A stretch of 64,000 nt of DNA. It comes from Pseudokordiimonas caeni. Lineage in GTDB: Bacteria; Pseudomonadota; Alphaproteobacteria; Sphingomonadales; Kordiimonadaceae. The position numbers and the translations under genes were made by a program. Shown piece after piece: positions 17,495 to 26,328 of the stretch. The stretch spans positions 869,091 to 933,090 of the forward strand of contig NZ_JAPPRR010000002.1 of the NCBI RefSeq assembly GCF_026719705.1. The letters are read 5' to 3'. The first letter of the stretch is position 1, and every line of letters starts with the position of its first letter. Below the pieces are notes generated by a model. It was not told where the DNA came from. It saw only the letters and a list, made by a program, of their open reading frames with translations, and made no database searches.

Positions 17495-17914
17495 CTATTT
17501 CGTCAGCTTCTGGGTCAGCGGCACGGGGCCATCCACCGCTTCGCCGACGGGCAGCGCACGGTAGAAGCAGCTTTCATAACCCACGTGGCAGCAGCCGCCG
17601 CCGGCTTGTTCGACGACCAGCCACAGGCTGTCCTGATCGCAATCGGTGCGGAAATCGATCACCCGCTGGATCTGGCCGGAGGTGGCACCCTTGTGCCAGA
17701 GCTCGCCCCGTGAGCGGCTCCAATAATGCGCTTCACCGGTGGCGATGGTACGCTCGACCGCTTCCTCGTTCATCCATGCCTGCATGAGCACAGTGCCCGA
17801 AGCGGCATCGGTGGTGACAACGGGAATGAGCCCGCGCTCATCATATTTGAGCGCGAGCGTCAGGCCATTTTCGACCGCAGCACGGTCGCTTCTGTCAGCG
17901 TTTTGGATGGCCAT
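17495..17914 (-). CDS. hisI: phosphoribosyl-AMP cyclohydrolase
   Basis: 139 aa from ATG 17914, nine bases after the folE stop; an in-frame extension into folE is rejected. It opens the adenine ring of phosphoribosyl-AMP, the third step of histidine synthesis. Visible motifs are [33 protein letters not shown], the metal-binding DCDQD and the zinc-binding [15 protein letters not shown]. There is no hisE domain, as in other alphaproteobacteria where hisE is separate. Grouped with folE in a probable two-gene unit. Confidence 0.95.
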   Translation of the reverse strand: MAIQNADRSDRAAVENGLTLALKYDERGLIPVVTTDAASGTVLMQAWMNEEAVERTIATGEAHYWSRSRGELWHKGATSGQIQRVIDFRTDCDQDSLWLVVEQAGGGCCHVGYESCFYRALPVGEAVDGPVPLTQKLTK

Positions 17915-17922
17915 CAGGCGTC

Positions 17923-18570
17923 TCAGGCACCACCACGCGGTTGTTGCGCGCGGACGAGATCCCAGAACTGGCGCTCGACACGCTCTTCCTTGAACACGCC
18001 GCGGAACTGGCGGGTGGTGGTGAACACGTCGCCGTGCTTCACGCCCCGGCAGGTCATGCACTGGTGCGTGGCATCGACAACCACCGCCACGCCCTTGGGC
18101 TTCAGGTGCTTTTCGATGGCATTGGCGATTTGCGCCGTCATCGTCTCCTGCGTCTGCAGGCGGTTGGCATAAGCCTCCACCACGCGGGCGAGCTTGGAGA
18201 TGCCGACGACCGAGCCATCGGGCATATAGGCCACATGGGCCGTGCCGGACACGGGCACCATATGATGCTCGCAGTGGCTTTCGACCTTGATGTTACGAAG
18301 CACCACCATGTCGTCATAGCCTTCAACTTCGGCAAAGGTGCGGGCGAGGATTTCGGCAGGGTCTTCCTTGTAGCCCTTGAAGAATTCCTCATAGGCCTTC
18401 ACCACGCGCTTGGGCGTATCGAGAAGGCCTTCACGGGTGGGATTGTCACCCGCCCAGCGGATCAGGGTACGGACCGCGGCTTCCGCCTCGGCCCGGCTGG
18501 GGCGAGATACGGTTCCTTGCGGGAATACCTTCAGTTCAGGGTCTTCGACCCTTTCAAGTACGGCATCCAT
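17923..18570 (-). CDS. folE: GTP cyclohydrolase I
   Basis: 215 aa, homodecameric type IA enzyme that converts GTP to dihydroneopterin triphosphate, the first step of folate synthesis. Zinc ligands are in [11 protein letters not shown] and QCMTCRGV; other conserved parts are [42 protein letters not shown] and [11 protein letters not shown]. It is divergent from the IscU-like gene, with 274 bp between them, and runs into hisI downstream. Confidence 0.96.
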   Translation of the reverse strand: MDAVLERVEDPELKVFPQGTVSRPSRAEAEAAVRTLIRWAGDNPTREGLLDTPKRVVKAYEEFFKGYKEDPAEILARTFAEVEGYDDMVVLRNIKVESHCEHHMVPVSGTAHVAYMPDGSVVGISKLARVVEAYANRLQTQETMTAQIANAIEKHLKPKGVAVVVDATHQCMTCRGVKHGDVFTTTRQFRGVFKEERVERQFWDLVRAQQPRGGA

Positions 18571-18844
18571 TCGGATATCCTTTCGTCTACGGAGGGCCTC
18601 GTGGTAACCGCCTGCCTTCCGAAATGGGAAGTTGGCGGTGCGTTGAACCAGAGACCGAAATGCCTGTCTCCCCTTTTACGCAGGCCATCCGACGATGGAT
18701 GACCGGCCGGGCGAAACAGGCCGGAGGCAGCAGCGCGCTACCTGACCTTCAGTGTGCCTCCAAGCGGCGGCACACACAAGTGTGTTCATATATGGGGGCG
18801 GATGGCCCTTGTGCAAGGCTCAAAGCGGCTTTAAGGGATTGGCC

Positions 18845-19258
18845 ATGGCCGAGCTTTACACCAAGGAAATCCTGCGCCTCACCACGCGCATCCCGCTGAC
18901 CGAGCGTCTGGCGGCGCCCGATATCACGGTCGTGAAAACCAGCCGCCTGTGCGGCAGCCGCCTCACCGCTGATGCAACCCTCAAGGACGGGGTGATCACC
19001 CAATTCGGGCAGGAAGTGAAGGCCTGCGCGCTCGGACAGGCCACCGCCGCCATCGTCGGCGGGCGCGTGATCGGGCTCGATAAAGCCACGTTCGAGGATA
19101 TCAACGCCCGCTTCCGCCATATGGTGGCCACCGGTGTTGCCGACTTCCCCGAAGCCTGGGCCGACCTCGCCCTCCTCGCCCCCGTCAAGGACCACCCCGG
19201 CCGCAAGGGCAGCGTGATGCTGCCATTCGACGTGCTGGCGGAGGTGTTCGGGGTTTAG
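18845..19258 (+). CDS. IscU/NifU-like iron-sulfur scaffold homologue with a degenerate third cysteine
   Basis: 137 aa from ATG 18845 with AAGGG upstream; an earlier in-frame start lacks a ribosome site. It resembles the IscU N-terminal scaffold domain: TSRLCGSRLTADATLKDGVI (first Cys) and VKACALGQATAAIVGG (second Cys). The third ligand, normally a Cys near the end, appears as Ser in GRKGSVML. Similar standalone proteins occur in many alphaproteobacteria, and whether they carry clusters is unclear. Divergent from folE. Confidence 0.8.
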   Translation: MAELYTKEILRLTTRIPLTERLAAPDITVVKTSRLCGSRLTADATLKDGVITQFGQEVKACALGQATAAIVGGRVIGLDKATFEDINARFRHMVATGVADFPEAWADLALLAPVKDHPGRKGSVMLPFDVLAEVFGV

Positions 19259-19267
19259 AAGGTTAGG

Positions 19268-19840
19268 TCAGAGCTCCATCAGCCGTTTGATCTCGCGGTA
19301 AACGTTGGCACCTTCGGGTACGCACTCAAAGGTTGGAACGGGCGGCGCGCCTGACCAGAAGCTCAAGGACCCACTGTTGGCACTCGCTAGGAACGACGGT
19401 GCCGCACCGAACTGGATCGTTCCGAAGTCATCTGAATGTTGCTTGAAATTCAGTTCCAGCGATGGGCCGATCGGGACAGATTTTGTACCTGACCGACTGA
19501 TGATAATTGCTCGTTTATCGGTCAAACCGTAGACCGTCCGCTTTCGCCTCCAAGCATCCTGTAAAAACCGTCCGAACAGTAGGTAGGCCCCAACTGCCAG
19601 AAAAATCAGTGGGATAATGGAGAATGGGAAGGGCGTATTATTCTGCACATTCTCTTCTCCTGAGAGCAGGATGCCGACTGGGACTATCAGCCAAATGAGC
19701 GAGAAAGGAATCAAGAAAGCGTCTTGTCCCCTCAGCTTCAATCCTTGGTCAGGTTGTCCCGACCAGATCAGTTTTTCCTTGGATGAAAGCTCGATATCGA
19801 GTTGAGGAAAAGGGCTTCTCATATAGTTTCTTGGCTCCAT
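19268..19840 (-). CDS. PH-like (bPH_2 type) membrane protein of lower GC than its surroundings
   Basis: 190 aa. After a soluble N-terminus with KLIWSGQPDQGLKLRGQDAF come two transmembrane helices (IPFSLIWLIVPVGILLSG and FSIIPLIFLAVGAYLLFG), then a segment RKRTVYGLTDKRAIII typical of bacterial PH-like domains, which often read YxxTDxR. The fold is known from membrane proteins of unknown function. The coding sequence is visibly poorer in GC than the genes on both sides and uses more A/T-ending codons, so recent acquisition is plausible. No partner gene stands out. Confidence 0.75.
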   Translation of the reverse strand: MEPRNYMRSPFPQLDIELSSKEKLIWSGQPDQGLKLRGQDAFLIPFSLIWLIVPVGILLSGEENVQNNTPFPFSIIPLIFLAVGAYLLFGRFLQDAWRRKRTVYGLTDKRAIIISRSGTKSVPIGPSLELNFKQHSDDFGTIQFGAAPSFLASANSGSLSFWSGAPPVPTFECVPEGANVYREIKRLMEL

Positions 19841-19900
19841 AAGCTCTAAATCGGCAGGCTAGCCGACTGGAACAAAGAAGCAATCGAAATGCGCGAGTAA

Positions 19901-20662
19901 TTACTCGATATACTGGCTTACCCACGCCGAGATGATGCGGGCGACATAGATGCCGTCTTCGGCGCGGTCCATCAGCAGGTGGTCGGCCTTGTCGAGCGAG
20001 ACGAAGCTTTTGGGGTGTTTGGCGGCATCGAAGATACGGCGGGCGTGATCGACGCCGACGGTGGCATCGATGGGCGAATGCATCACCAGAAGGGGCTTTT
20101 TGAGTTTCGCGATATGGTCGTGCACGGACTGCGCCCGTACATCCTCGATAAACTGCTTTTTGATGCGGAAGGGGCGGCCGGAAAGGTTCACCTCGGCCTC
20201 GCCTTCCGTTTCGATCGTCTCCAGATGCTGGCCGAACTGTTTGAGCACATTTTCGCTATCCGCCGGGGCGCCGATGGTGGCGACCGCCTTCACCTCTGGC
20301 ACGCTGCCGGCAGCGACGAGCGTGGCGGCACCGCCGAGGCTGTGGCCGAGCATGATGGCGGGCGCGGCAAGCTCGGCCCGCATATGGTCGACGGCCGCGA
20401 TCAGGTCCGCGACGTTCGACGAAAAATTGGTGTTGGCGAAATCGCCGTTCGATAGCCCAAGTCCGGTGAAATCAAACCGGAAAAGCGCGATCCCTTCGGC
20501 ATTCAGGGCGCGGGCGATGCGGTTGATGGCGTTCAGGTCTTTCCCGCAGGTGAAGCAATGGGCGAACAGCGCATAGGCGCGGGGTGTGCCTTCGGGCGCA
20601 TCGAGCTTCGCGGCGAGATCATGGCCCTGGCTGCCCTTGAAGATGATTTTCGTGGCCGGCAT
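19901..20662 (-). CDS. alpha/beta hydrolase of the type usually fused to or paired with OsmC
   Basis: 253 aa cytoplasmic hydrolase. The oxyanion segment is ALFAHCFTCGKDLNA, the nucleophile elbow MLGHSLGGAA, the acid lies in VMHSPIDATVGVDHA, and the late His in DKADHLL. FAHCFTCGKDL with RIARAL is typical of the hydrolase half of bifunctional hydrolase-OsmC proteins; here the chain ends after the hydrolase, with no OsmC domain nearby. The substrate is unknown. Thirty bases separate it from selO on the same strand, so cotranscription is likely. Confidence 0.85.
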   Translation of the reverse strand: MPATKIIFKGSQGHDLAAKLDAPEGTPRAYALFAHCFTCGKDLNAINRIARALNAEGIALFRFDFTGLGLSNGDFANTNFSSNVADLIAAVDHMRAELAAPAIMLGHSLGGAATLVAAGSVPEVKAVATIGAPADSENVLKQFGQHLETIETEGEAEVNLSGRPFRIKKQFIEDVRAQSVHDHIAKLKKPLLVMHSPIDATVGVDHARRIFDAAKHPKSFVSLDKADHLLMDRAEDGIYVARIISAWVSQYIE

Positions 20663-20691
20663 CGCGCGTCTCCCGTCGTTTGCTTCTTGCT

Positions 20692-22101
20692 TCAGTTGCC
20701 GAGCGCCTCGCCCATCTGCCTGATCCGGTCGATCTTGTCGTGAAGCGGCTGCCAGTCGTCATGGTTGGCGATCTCGGCCCAGATGGCTTCCACTTCCTCG
20801 ATCAGCATAGTGCAGGGCTCGCCCCGGAAATAGTCATGACCCGTCACATTCGCGTGCAGGGGCGTGGCGGCCATGAGGGCGGCGCGGACGGGGGCAAATT
20901 TTTCGGTCTCGTAAAGCTTGGCAATCGGGCTTGCCTTGGCGCGGGCTTCGCTCAAGGGGCCGCCGTACCAGTCGAAGAAGAAACGTTCGTAGGGGCATTT
21001 CTCCGCCACCATGAAATCGCTCATGGCCGCGAACAGCGCGTCGGCCACGCTGTGTTCCATCGGCTTCAGGCCAAGGCGGCGGGTGAGGCGGGTGCGCAGG
21101 GCCTCCATATAGGCTTGCGGGAAAGCGGCGAGCACGCTGCGCAGCTCTTCCTCCGGGGCGATATCGGCAAGCGCGCCGCCAAGCTGGTACAGATCCCAGT
21201 GGATGGCGTCGGGCTGGCGGCCATAGGCATAAAGCCCGCTTTCATCGAAATAGGCGGCGGTGAAGCCGAGGTCCATTTCGGGCAGAAAGCGCCACGGGCC
21301 GAAATCGAAAACCTCGCCCGTGATGTTGATATTGTCGCTGTTCAGCACGCCGTGCACGAAGCCCGCTACCATCAGGTCCGCCGCGTTTTCCGCCGTGCGT
21401 TCGGTGGCGTAGGCGAGGAGCGCCAAGGCGCGCTCGGTGGCGCTGCCGGCGGGTTCAATGCCTGCGTAGGTTTTGAGGCTGTAATCAACGAGCTTTTCCA
21501 GCCGCTCGGTATCCGAGAAGAAGGCGTGGCGCTGGAAGGTACCGATGCGGATATGGCCGTGGGTGAGGCGCACGAGCACGCTCGATCGCGTCGGCGAGGG
21601 CTCGTCCCCCCGGTGCAGGCTTTCGCCCGTTTCAATCAGGCTGAAGGTGCGGCTGGTATTGGCGCCAAGCGCCGCGAGCATCTCGGTCGCCATGATCTCG
21701 CGCACGCCGCCCTTCAGCGTCAGCCGCCCGTCGCCCGAGCGGCTGTAGGGGGTGGTGCCCGATCCCTTTGTGCCAAGGTCCATCAGCCGCCCGCGTGCAT
21801 CGCGCATCTGGGCAAACAGGAAGCCGCGCCCGTCGCCGATATCGGGATTGTAAACCCGGAACTGGTGGCCGTGATAGCGCTGGGCGAGGGGTTCCGCGAG
21901 GTTGCCTTCGAGCGGGGCGAAGCGGCCGAAATGACGGATCCAGTCTTCGTCCGACAGATGATCCAGCCCCACTTCCGCCGCCGCCCGGTCGTTCCTGTAG
22001 CGCAGGACCACCTTCGGGAAATCCGCCGCCTTCACCGGGTCGGCAAAGCCGTCGCCAAGTGCGAGGAAAGCGGGATCGGGGCGGTAGGGGACTTTGCTCA
22101 T
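20692..22101 (-). CDS. selO: protein adenylyltransferase SelO (YdiU/UPF0061)
   Basis: 469 aa, close to the length of the E. coli enzyme. SelO is a pseudokinase-fold enzyme that transfers AMP to Ser/Thr/Tyr of target proteins, linked to redox stress. Signatures are LAQRYHGHQFRVYNPDIGDGR, LGTKGSGTTPYSRSGDGRL, AFVHGVLNSDN-like GFVHGVLNSDNINI and FDFGPWRF. The chain ends in MGEALGN with no C-terminal Cys, so the redox disulfide described for E. coli SelO cannot form in the same way. It overlaps the nitroreductase gene upstream by 4 bp. Confidence 0.93.
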   Translation of the reverse strand: MSKVPYRPDPAFLALGDGFADPVKAADFPKVVLRYRNDRAAAEVGLDHLSDEDWIRHFGRFAPLEGNLAEPLAQRYHGHQFRVYNPDIGDGRGFLFAQMRDARGRLMDLGTKGSGTTPYSRSGDGRLTLKGGVREIMATEMLAALGANTSRTFSLIETGESLHRGDEPSPTRSSVLVRLTHGHIRIGTFQRHAFFSDTERLEKLVDYSLKTYAGIEPAGSATERALALLAYATERTAENAADLMVAGFVHGVLNSDNINITGEVFDFGPWRFLPEMDLGFTAAYFDESGLYAYGRQPDAIHWDLYQLGGALADIAPEEELRSVLAAFPQAYMEALRTRLTRRLGLKPMEHSVADALFAAMSDFMVAEKCPYERFFFDWYGGPLSEARAKASPIAKLYETEKFAPVRAALMAATPLHANVTGHDYFRGEPCTMLIEEVEAIWAEIANHDDWQPLHDKIDRIRQMGEALGN

Positions 22102-22688
22102 GGCTGCGGCCAGCCCCAGGTGACGACCTCGTCAAGCTCCGGCCGGGGGCGTTCGGTCGGCGCGTCCTGCTGACGGCCGAGGAAGATGAAACCGGCGATC
22201 TTTTCCTGCGGTTCAAGGCCGAGGCCATCGGCAACCGTGCGGCTATAGGCGGCCCAGCCGGTAAGCCACGAGCCGACAAAGCCCGCTGCGTGGGCGGCCA
22301 CCAGCAGGTTCTGGCAGGCGGCCCCCACCGACATATCCTGTTCCATCAGCGGAATGCGGTGCGTGTCGCGCGGCGAGGAAATGGCAACCACCAGCGTCGG
22401 GCCCTGTGTTGCGTAACCCTTCATTTTTTCGGCGACCGTTTCGCTGGTTTCCTGTTCAAGCACCAACGCGCGGGCGATGAGGTCGCCAAGCGGGGCGCGG
22501 TCGTCGCCGTCCAGAACGATGAAGCGCCACGGGGCGAGCTTGCCATGGTCCGGCACGCGGGTTGCCGCCTTCAGGATCGTTTCCATCTCGGCGCGGTCCG
22601 GGCCGGGGCCTGCCATGTCACGCGGCTTCACCGAGCGGCGGCGCATCAGGAATTCGAGGGTGGCGGAACAGGGCTGGTTGAAACTCAT
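22098..22688 (-). CDS. nitroreductase family FMN oxidoreductase, YdjA-like
   Basis: 196 aa. N-terminal LMRRRSVKPRDM with basic FMN-phosphate contacts, APWRFIVLDGDD, and QDMSVGAACQNLLVAAHAAGFVGSWLTGW are typical of the small nitroreductases (YdjA subgroup). The enzyme would use FMN and NAD(P)H on quinone or nitro compounds; the natural substrate is not evident. First gene of a nitroreductase-selO-hydrolase unit, with a 4-bp overlap to selO. Confidence 0.9.
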   Translation of the reverse strand: MSFNQPCSATLEFLMRRRSVKPRDMAGPGPDRAEMETILKAATRVPDHGKLAPWRFIVLDGDDRAPLGDLIARALVLEQETSETVAEKMKGYATQGPTLVVAISSPRDTHRIPLMEQDMSVGAACQNLLVAAHAAGFVGSWLTGWAAYSRTVADGLGLEPQEKIAGFIFLGRQQDAPTERPRPELDEVVTWGWPQP

Positions 22689-22821
22689 CGGGTCGCTTTC
22701 ATCTCTCGGGCATGCTGTGGTTTTACTATAGCTAGGCTACCTTTCCTTCGCAGAAAAGGGGCGATTGAAATTGCGTGGCATCCGCGTGCCTTGATTGACA
22801 GGCGGAAGGTGCGCTTTAAGG

Positions 22822-22838
22822 TGGCGAAAATGTCGCCA
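22822..22838. promoter_or_regulatory. short dyad TGGCGA-N5-TCGCCA upstream of the TonB receptor
   Basis: A perfect 6-bp inverted repeat with a 5-bp centre lies 18 bp before the GTG start of the TonB-dependent receptor. It could be an operator or a small hairpin in the leader. I recognise no known regulator site in it, and a short GC-rich dyad can arise by chance. Confidence 0.3.
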
Positions 22839-22855
22839 GCATCAGGGAGTGCCGC

Positions 22856-24916
22856 GTGCCGCGCCTTCTTTCCTCAAGCCTTGTTTTCCCGAGCCTTCTG
22901 GGCCTTGCATTTGTAGCCGTGCCTGCGGCTGCCAGCGAGATCGATACCGTGGCGGTCGTCGGCCTCAGGCTGCCGGTGGAGATGACCGGGATTGCTGCGA
23001 CGCGATTTTCTGCGGCCGAGATCGAGGAAATGCCGGCGCTGAGGCTTGATGACCTGCTGCGCAGCGTGCCGGGCGTCGGGCTTTTCCGTCCCGCCGGCAG
23101 CATCACCGCGCACCCCACTACGCAGGGGCTGAACATGCGCGGCGTGGGGGCGAACGGTGCGGGCCGCGTGCTCGTGATGCTTGACGGTGTGCCGCTATCC
23201 GACCCCTTCGGTGGCTGGGTCAACTGGTCGGCCATTGATACGGCGGACCTGCAATCCGTTTCGGTGATGGCCGGGGGCACACCCGGCGTGTTCGGCGCGC
23301 AGGCGCTTTCGGGTGCGGTGCTGATGGAATCGCGGCGGCCTGAGACTAGCGGCGGGCGGGTGGCGGCATCCTACGGCAGTTTCGACACACGGGACATCGC
23401 CGGCAGGCTTGATCTGGCGGGCGAGCGGGCAAGCCTCACGCTTACGGGCGGGCATCTGGCGACCGATGGCTTTTATATCGTGGATGCCGACCGGCGCGGA
23501 GAGGCGGACAAACGGGCGCGGCATTCGGCTGATCACGCGTCATTGCGCGCCAGTGCCGATGTGGGCCCTGCGACGACGCTCGATTTCGCGCTGCGCTACG
23601 AGGCCGAAGACCGGCTGAATGGCCTTGCCGGCGCCACCAACCGCACCGAAGGCTGGGCGGGATCGCTGCGGCTGGTGCATGGCCTGGCGGAAGGCCGTGC
23701 CATCGAGGCGATGGTTTATGCCCAGCGTAAGGATTTCGAGAATGTGTTCGTGGCCGTGCTTGATGAGGCGCGCGATCTTTCGCGGCCCGTGCTTGACCAG
23801 CATGACGTGCCCGCCCGCGGCTATGGCGCGCTCATGCGCTACCGGATGCCGGGGTTGGAGATCGGCGCCGATGCCCGCCTGATGGAGGGTACGGTCAATG
23901 AATATTTCCGCAACCTCGGCGGCGGTTTCACGCGGGAACGCACGGCGGGTGGCGAACAATCGATCCTCGGCCTCTACGGTGAGGCAACCCATGTGGCGGA
24001 CAAGCTGACGGTGAGCGCCACGGCGCGGCTGGACCGCTGGCGTACCCACGACGGCGAGCGGGTGGAGCGCGATCTGGCGACTGGTGACCCGGTATTGGCC
24101 CTTGATGTGCCAGACAAGGACGGCTGGGTGTGGACCGGGCGGATTGGGGCTTCTTACGCCGCAACCGACGCGATCGAGATGAAGGCTTCGGCCTATCGCA
24201 CCTGGCGCCTGCCGACGATCAACGAATATTACCGTCCGTTCCGGGTCGGGAACGATATCACGGAAGCCAACGCGACCCTGACGCCCGAAACGCTGTATGG
24301 CATCGAGGCGGGCCTAACGTGGCGGCCGCTTGCGACCGTGCGGGGCGAGGTGACGCTGTTCCGCACCTGGCTCCATGACGGGGTCGGCAATGTGACCATC
24401 GGCGTTGGCCCCGGCACCTTCCCGGTGGCGGGCTTCATTCCCGAAGGCGGGACGCTCCGCCAGCGCACCAATATCGACCGCAGCGTGACGGACGGCGTGG
24501 CGATTTCGGGCGAGATGACGCTCGACACAAATCTCTTCCTTTACGGCGCTTACCAGTATGCCCGCGCGCGGGTGACGGCGGCGGCCGCGAGCCCCGACAT
24601 AGTGGGCAAACCCCAGCCGCTGACGCCCCGGCATACGCTGACGGGCCGGGCTGTCTGGCGCGAGGGGGATGTGCGGCTGACCGTTGAGGGGCGTTACGCG
24701 TCCGGTCAGTATGACGACGACCTCGCGACCCGGCGGCTGAAATCGACCCTCCTGTTCAATGCAGGTGCGGCGTGGCAGGCGAGCGCGGCAGTGACCTTGC
24801 GGCTGGATGCCGAGAATCTCTTTGACGCGCGCGTCGTCTCGGCGCTGTCGGCGGACGGCGAAGAGACGCTCGCCGCCCGCCGCCTTGTGCGGGCCGGGGT
24901 GGAACTGCGTTTTTAG
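22856..24916 (+). CDS. TonB-dependent outer membrane receptor
   Basis: 686 aa. The GTG start is preceded by AGGGAG. A signal peptide ends near VPAAAS, followed by a plug domain (about 30-155: RLDDLLRSVPGVGLFRP, LNMRGVGANGAGRVLVMLDGVPL) and a 22-strand barrel ending, as usual, in an aromatic residue (GVELRF). Such receptors import siderophores, cobalamin, sugars or peptides with energy from TonB. No cobalamin riboswitch or iron box is recognised upstream and no transport genes adjoin it, so the ligand is unknown; the plug looks like the BtuB/Fe-siderophore branch. Confidence 0.92.
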   Translation: MPRLLSSSLVFPSLLGLAFVAVPAAASEIDTVAVVGLRLPVEMTGIAATRFSAAEIEEMPALRLDDLLRSVPGVGLFRPAGSITAHPTTQGLNMRGVGANGAGRVLVMLDGVPLSDPFGGWVNWSAIDTADLQSVSVMAGGTPGVFGAQALSGAVLMESRRPETSGGRVAASYGSFDTRDIAGRLDLAGERASLTLTGGHLATDGFYIVDADRRGEADKRARHSADHASLRASADVGPATTLDFALRYEAEDRLNGLAGATNRTEGWAGSLRLVHGLAEGRAIEAMVYAQRKDFENVFVAVLDEARDLSRPVLDQHDVPARGYGALMRYRMPGLEIGADARLMEGTVNEYFRNLGGGFTRERTAGGEQSILGLYGEATHVADKLTVSATARLDRWRTHDGERVERDLATGDPVLALDVPDKDGWVWTGRIGASYAATDAIEMKASAYRTWRLPTINEYYRPFRVGNDITEANATLTPETLYGIEAGLTWRPLATVRGEVTLFRTWLHDGVGNVTIGVGPGTFPVAGFIPEGGTLRQRTNIDRSVTDGVAISGEMTLDTNLFLYGAYQYARARVTAAAASPDIVGKPQPLTPRHTLTGRAVWREGDVRLTVEGRYASGQYDDDLATRRLKSTLLFNAGAAWQASAAVTLRLDAENLFDARVVSALSADGEETLAARRLVRAGVELRF

Positions 24917-25007
24917 GGCTTGCCGTGCCGGGGCTTTGCCTCTATCGTCCCTATATCAATTCGATATAACAATCGTTCAAACGATGTGACGACGACAGGA
25001 GGACACA

Positions 25008-25271
25008 ATGAAACTTGCCCACGCCCTTATTCTGCCCGCAATCGGCCTCGCGCTTGGTGGCTGTGTGATCAATGCCGGTGACGGCCACGATTACCGCCGC
25101 GACTGGAAGGCCGAGCGTTATCCCGGCGGCTATATGACCGTAACACTGAAAGACGGCGACACCGAAACCTTCGGCTGCCAGAAGGATATGGAGCCTTATG
25201 TGCTGAAGAATTCGGACGGCACGGCAGACGCCTACGGCTGCAAGCCGCTGAATGCGCCAAGTCCGAACTGA
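25008..25271 (+). CDS. small lipoprotein of unknown function
   Basis: 87 aa with a lipoprotein signal; the lipobox LALGGC puts the acylated Cys at residue 19. The mature part is hydrophilic, with YPGGYMTVTLKDGDTETFGC and DGTADAYGCKPL, giving two further cysteines that could form a disulfide. AGGAGG lies 9 bp before ATG. No family recognised. It lies downstream of the TonB receptor and shares a terminator with the convergent desaturase. Confidence 0.75.
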   Translation: MKLAHALILPAIGLALGGCVINAGDGHDYRRDWKAERYPGGYMTVTLKDGDTETFGCQKDMEPYVLKNSDGTADAYGCKPLNAPSPN

Positions 25272-25295
25272 GTGCATACCTCAGGCGAACAGGGT

Positions 25296-25326
25296 GAAAG
25301 GCGGCTTCAGGTCGCCTTTTCCGTTT
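25296..25326. terminator. bidirectional terminator between the lipoprotein and the desaturase
   Basis: AAAGGCG (25297-25303) and CGCCTTT (25313-25319) form a 7-bp stem; T-rich sequence follows on the plus strand. It overlaps the last codons of the convergent desaturase. Confidence 0.6.
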
Positions 25327-26242
25327 TCAGCCCGGCATTGAGGCGCAGGATATCCATATAGCCTTTGCGGATTTCCATCCGCCCGGTGATGCCTTGCGCT
25401 TTCAGGATATTGTGCAGCTCTGGCAGGCGGTAGCAAGGCACATAGGGCATCAGGTGATGCTCGATATGATAATTCACCCAGTAAGGCGCGAAGAAGGCCC
25501 GCTCGATGGGGTTCGCGAGCGTCGTGCGGCTGTTGCGCAAGGGGTCGGCAAGATCGGGCACAGTGGCATGTTCGGCGATGTTGCGCACCCGCAGCGCCAG
25601 CGGATAGCTGGTCATCAGCGGCAGCAGCCAGAGCAGCAGGAAGATATCGATACGCCCGAGCCCGGCAAGGCACGCGAATAGCACGGCATGGAAAGCGAGC
25701 GGGCGGCTGTAATAGTGCCACACACCGGCCCATCCGGCTTTTGCCTTCACGAACCGAAAAAGCCCGATCTGGCCGCGCCAGAAGGCGATGCCGGTGATAT
25801 CGCGCAGGAATTTCCGCCCCATGCTGGTGCGGCTTACCGGGAAGGGTGTGTAGAGATAGTTTTCAGGGTCCTCGTCGGTGCGGGTGAAGCGGTGATGCGC
25901 CATGTGCCGCTTGCGGTAAGCGCCCATGTCGACAAGCACGGGCGCCCCTGCTGCCCAAACGGCAAGCGTCTCGTTCAACCGCCGTGTGCGGAAGAGCATG
26001 CCGTGGCTGCCTTCATGCATCAGGATCGCAAGGCCCAGCTGGCGACCACCGACAAGAAGCCAGCCAAGAAGCCAGGTAGCGGGATGGGGAATGAGGGCAT
26101 AAAGCGCCCAAGCGGCGATGATCACGCCCCAGCAATGCGCGAGGAGCCAGAAACCCATCAGGTCTGACCGCTGGCGCAGGCGGTGCGATTGTTCGCTCGT
26201 CAGGATGTCCGACGGCTTGAGGGTCTGCCACTGAGTTGACAT
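25307..26242 (-). CDS. membrane fatty acid desaturase
   Basis: 311 aa from ATG 26242; an upstream in-frame start would run into the leader of the divergent acetyltransferase. Three His clusters typical of membrane di-iron desaturases are present: HEGSHG, HMAHHRFTRTDEDPENY and YHIEHHLMPYVPC, with RLPELH further on. Hydrophobic pairs of helices lie near residues 25-70 and 175-205. The enzyme would introduce a double bond in membrane acyl chains with ferredoxin-type electron supply. The leader is short, and the promoter must lie in the 86 bp shared with the GNAT gene. Confidence 0.9.
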   Translation of the reverse strand: MSTQWQTLKPSDILTSEQSHRLRQRSDLMGFWLLAHCWGVIIAAWALYALIPHPATWLLGWLLVGGRQLGLAILMHEGSHGMLFRTRRLNETLAVWAAGAPVLVDMGAYRKRHMAHHRFTRTDEDPENYLYTPFPVSRTSMGRKFLRDITGIAFWRGQIGLFRFVKAKAGWAGVWHYYSRPLAFHAVLFACLAGLGRIDIFLLLWLLPLMTSYPLALRVRNIAEHATVPDLADPLRNSRTTLANPIERAFFAPYWVNYHIEHHLMPYVPCYRLPELHNILKAQGITGRMEIRKGYMDILRLNAGLKTEKAT

Positions 26243-26328
26243 AGGCTTGCTTCCCACTCCATTTCCCGTTGCCATTGTCGCAAACGGAGGCGATGCTGGC
26301 CAGAATAAAAAGACGGAGGAGTCCAGCA

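Noticed and set aside
18624-18899. Plus-strand open frame of 91 codons between folE and the IscU-like gene
   Set aside because: No ribosome site at a sensible start, no family resemblance, and it overlaps the real IscU-like start in another frame.
20680-22173. Plus-strand open frame of 497 codons
   Set aside because: Antisense shadow of selO, whose minus-strand product is clearly conserved.
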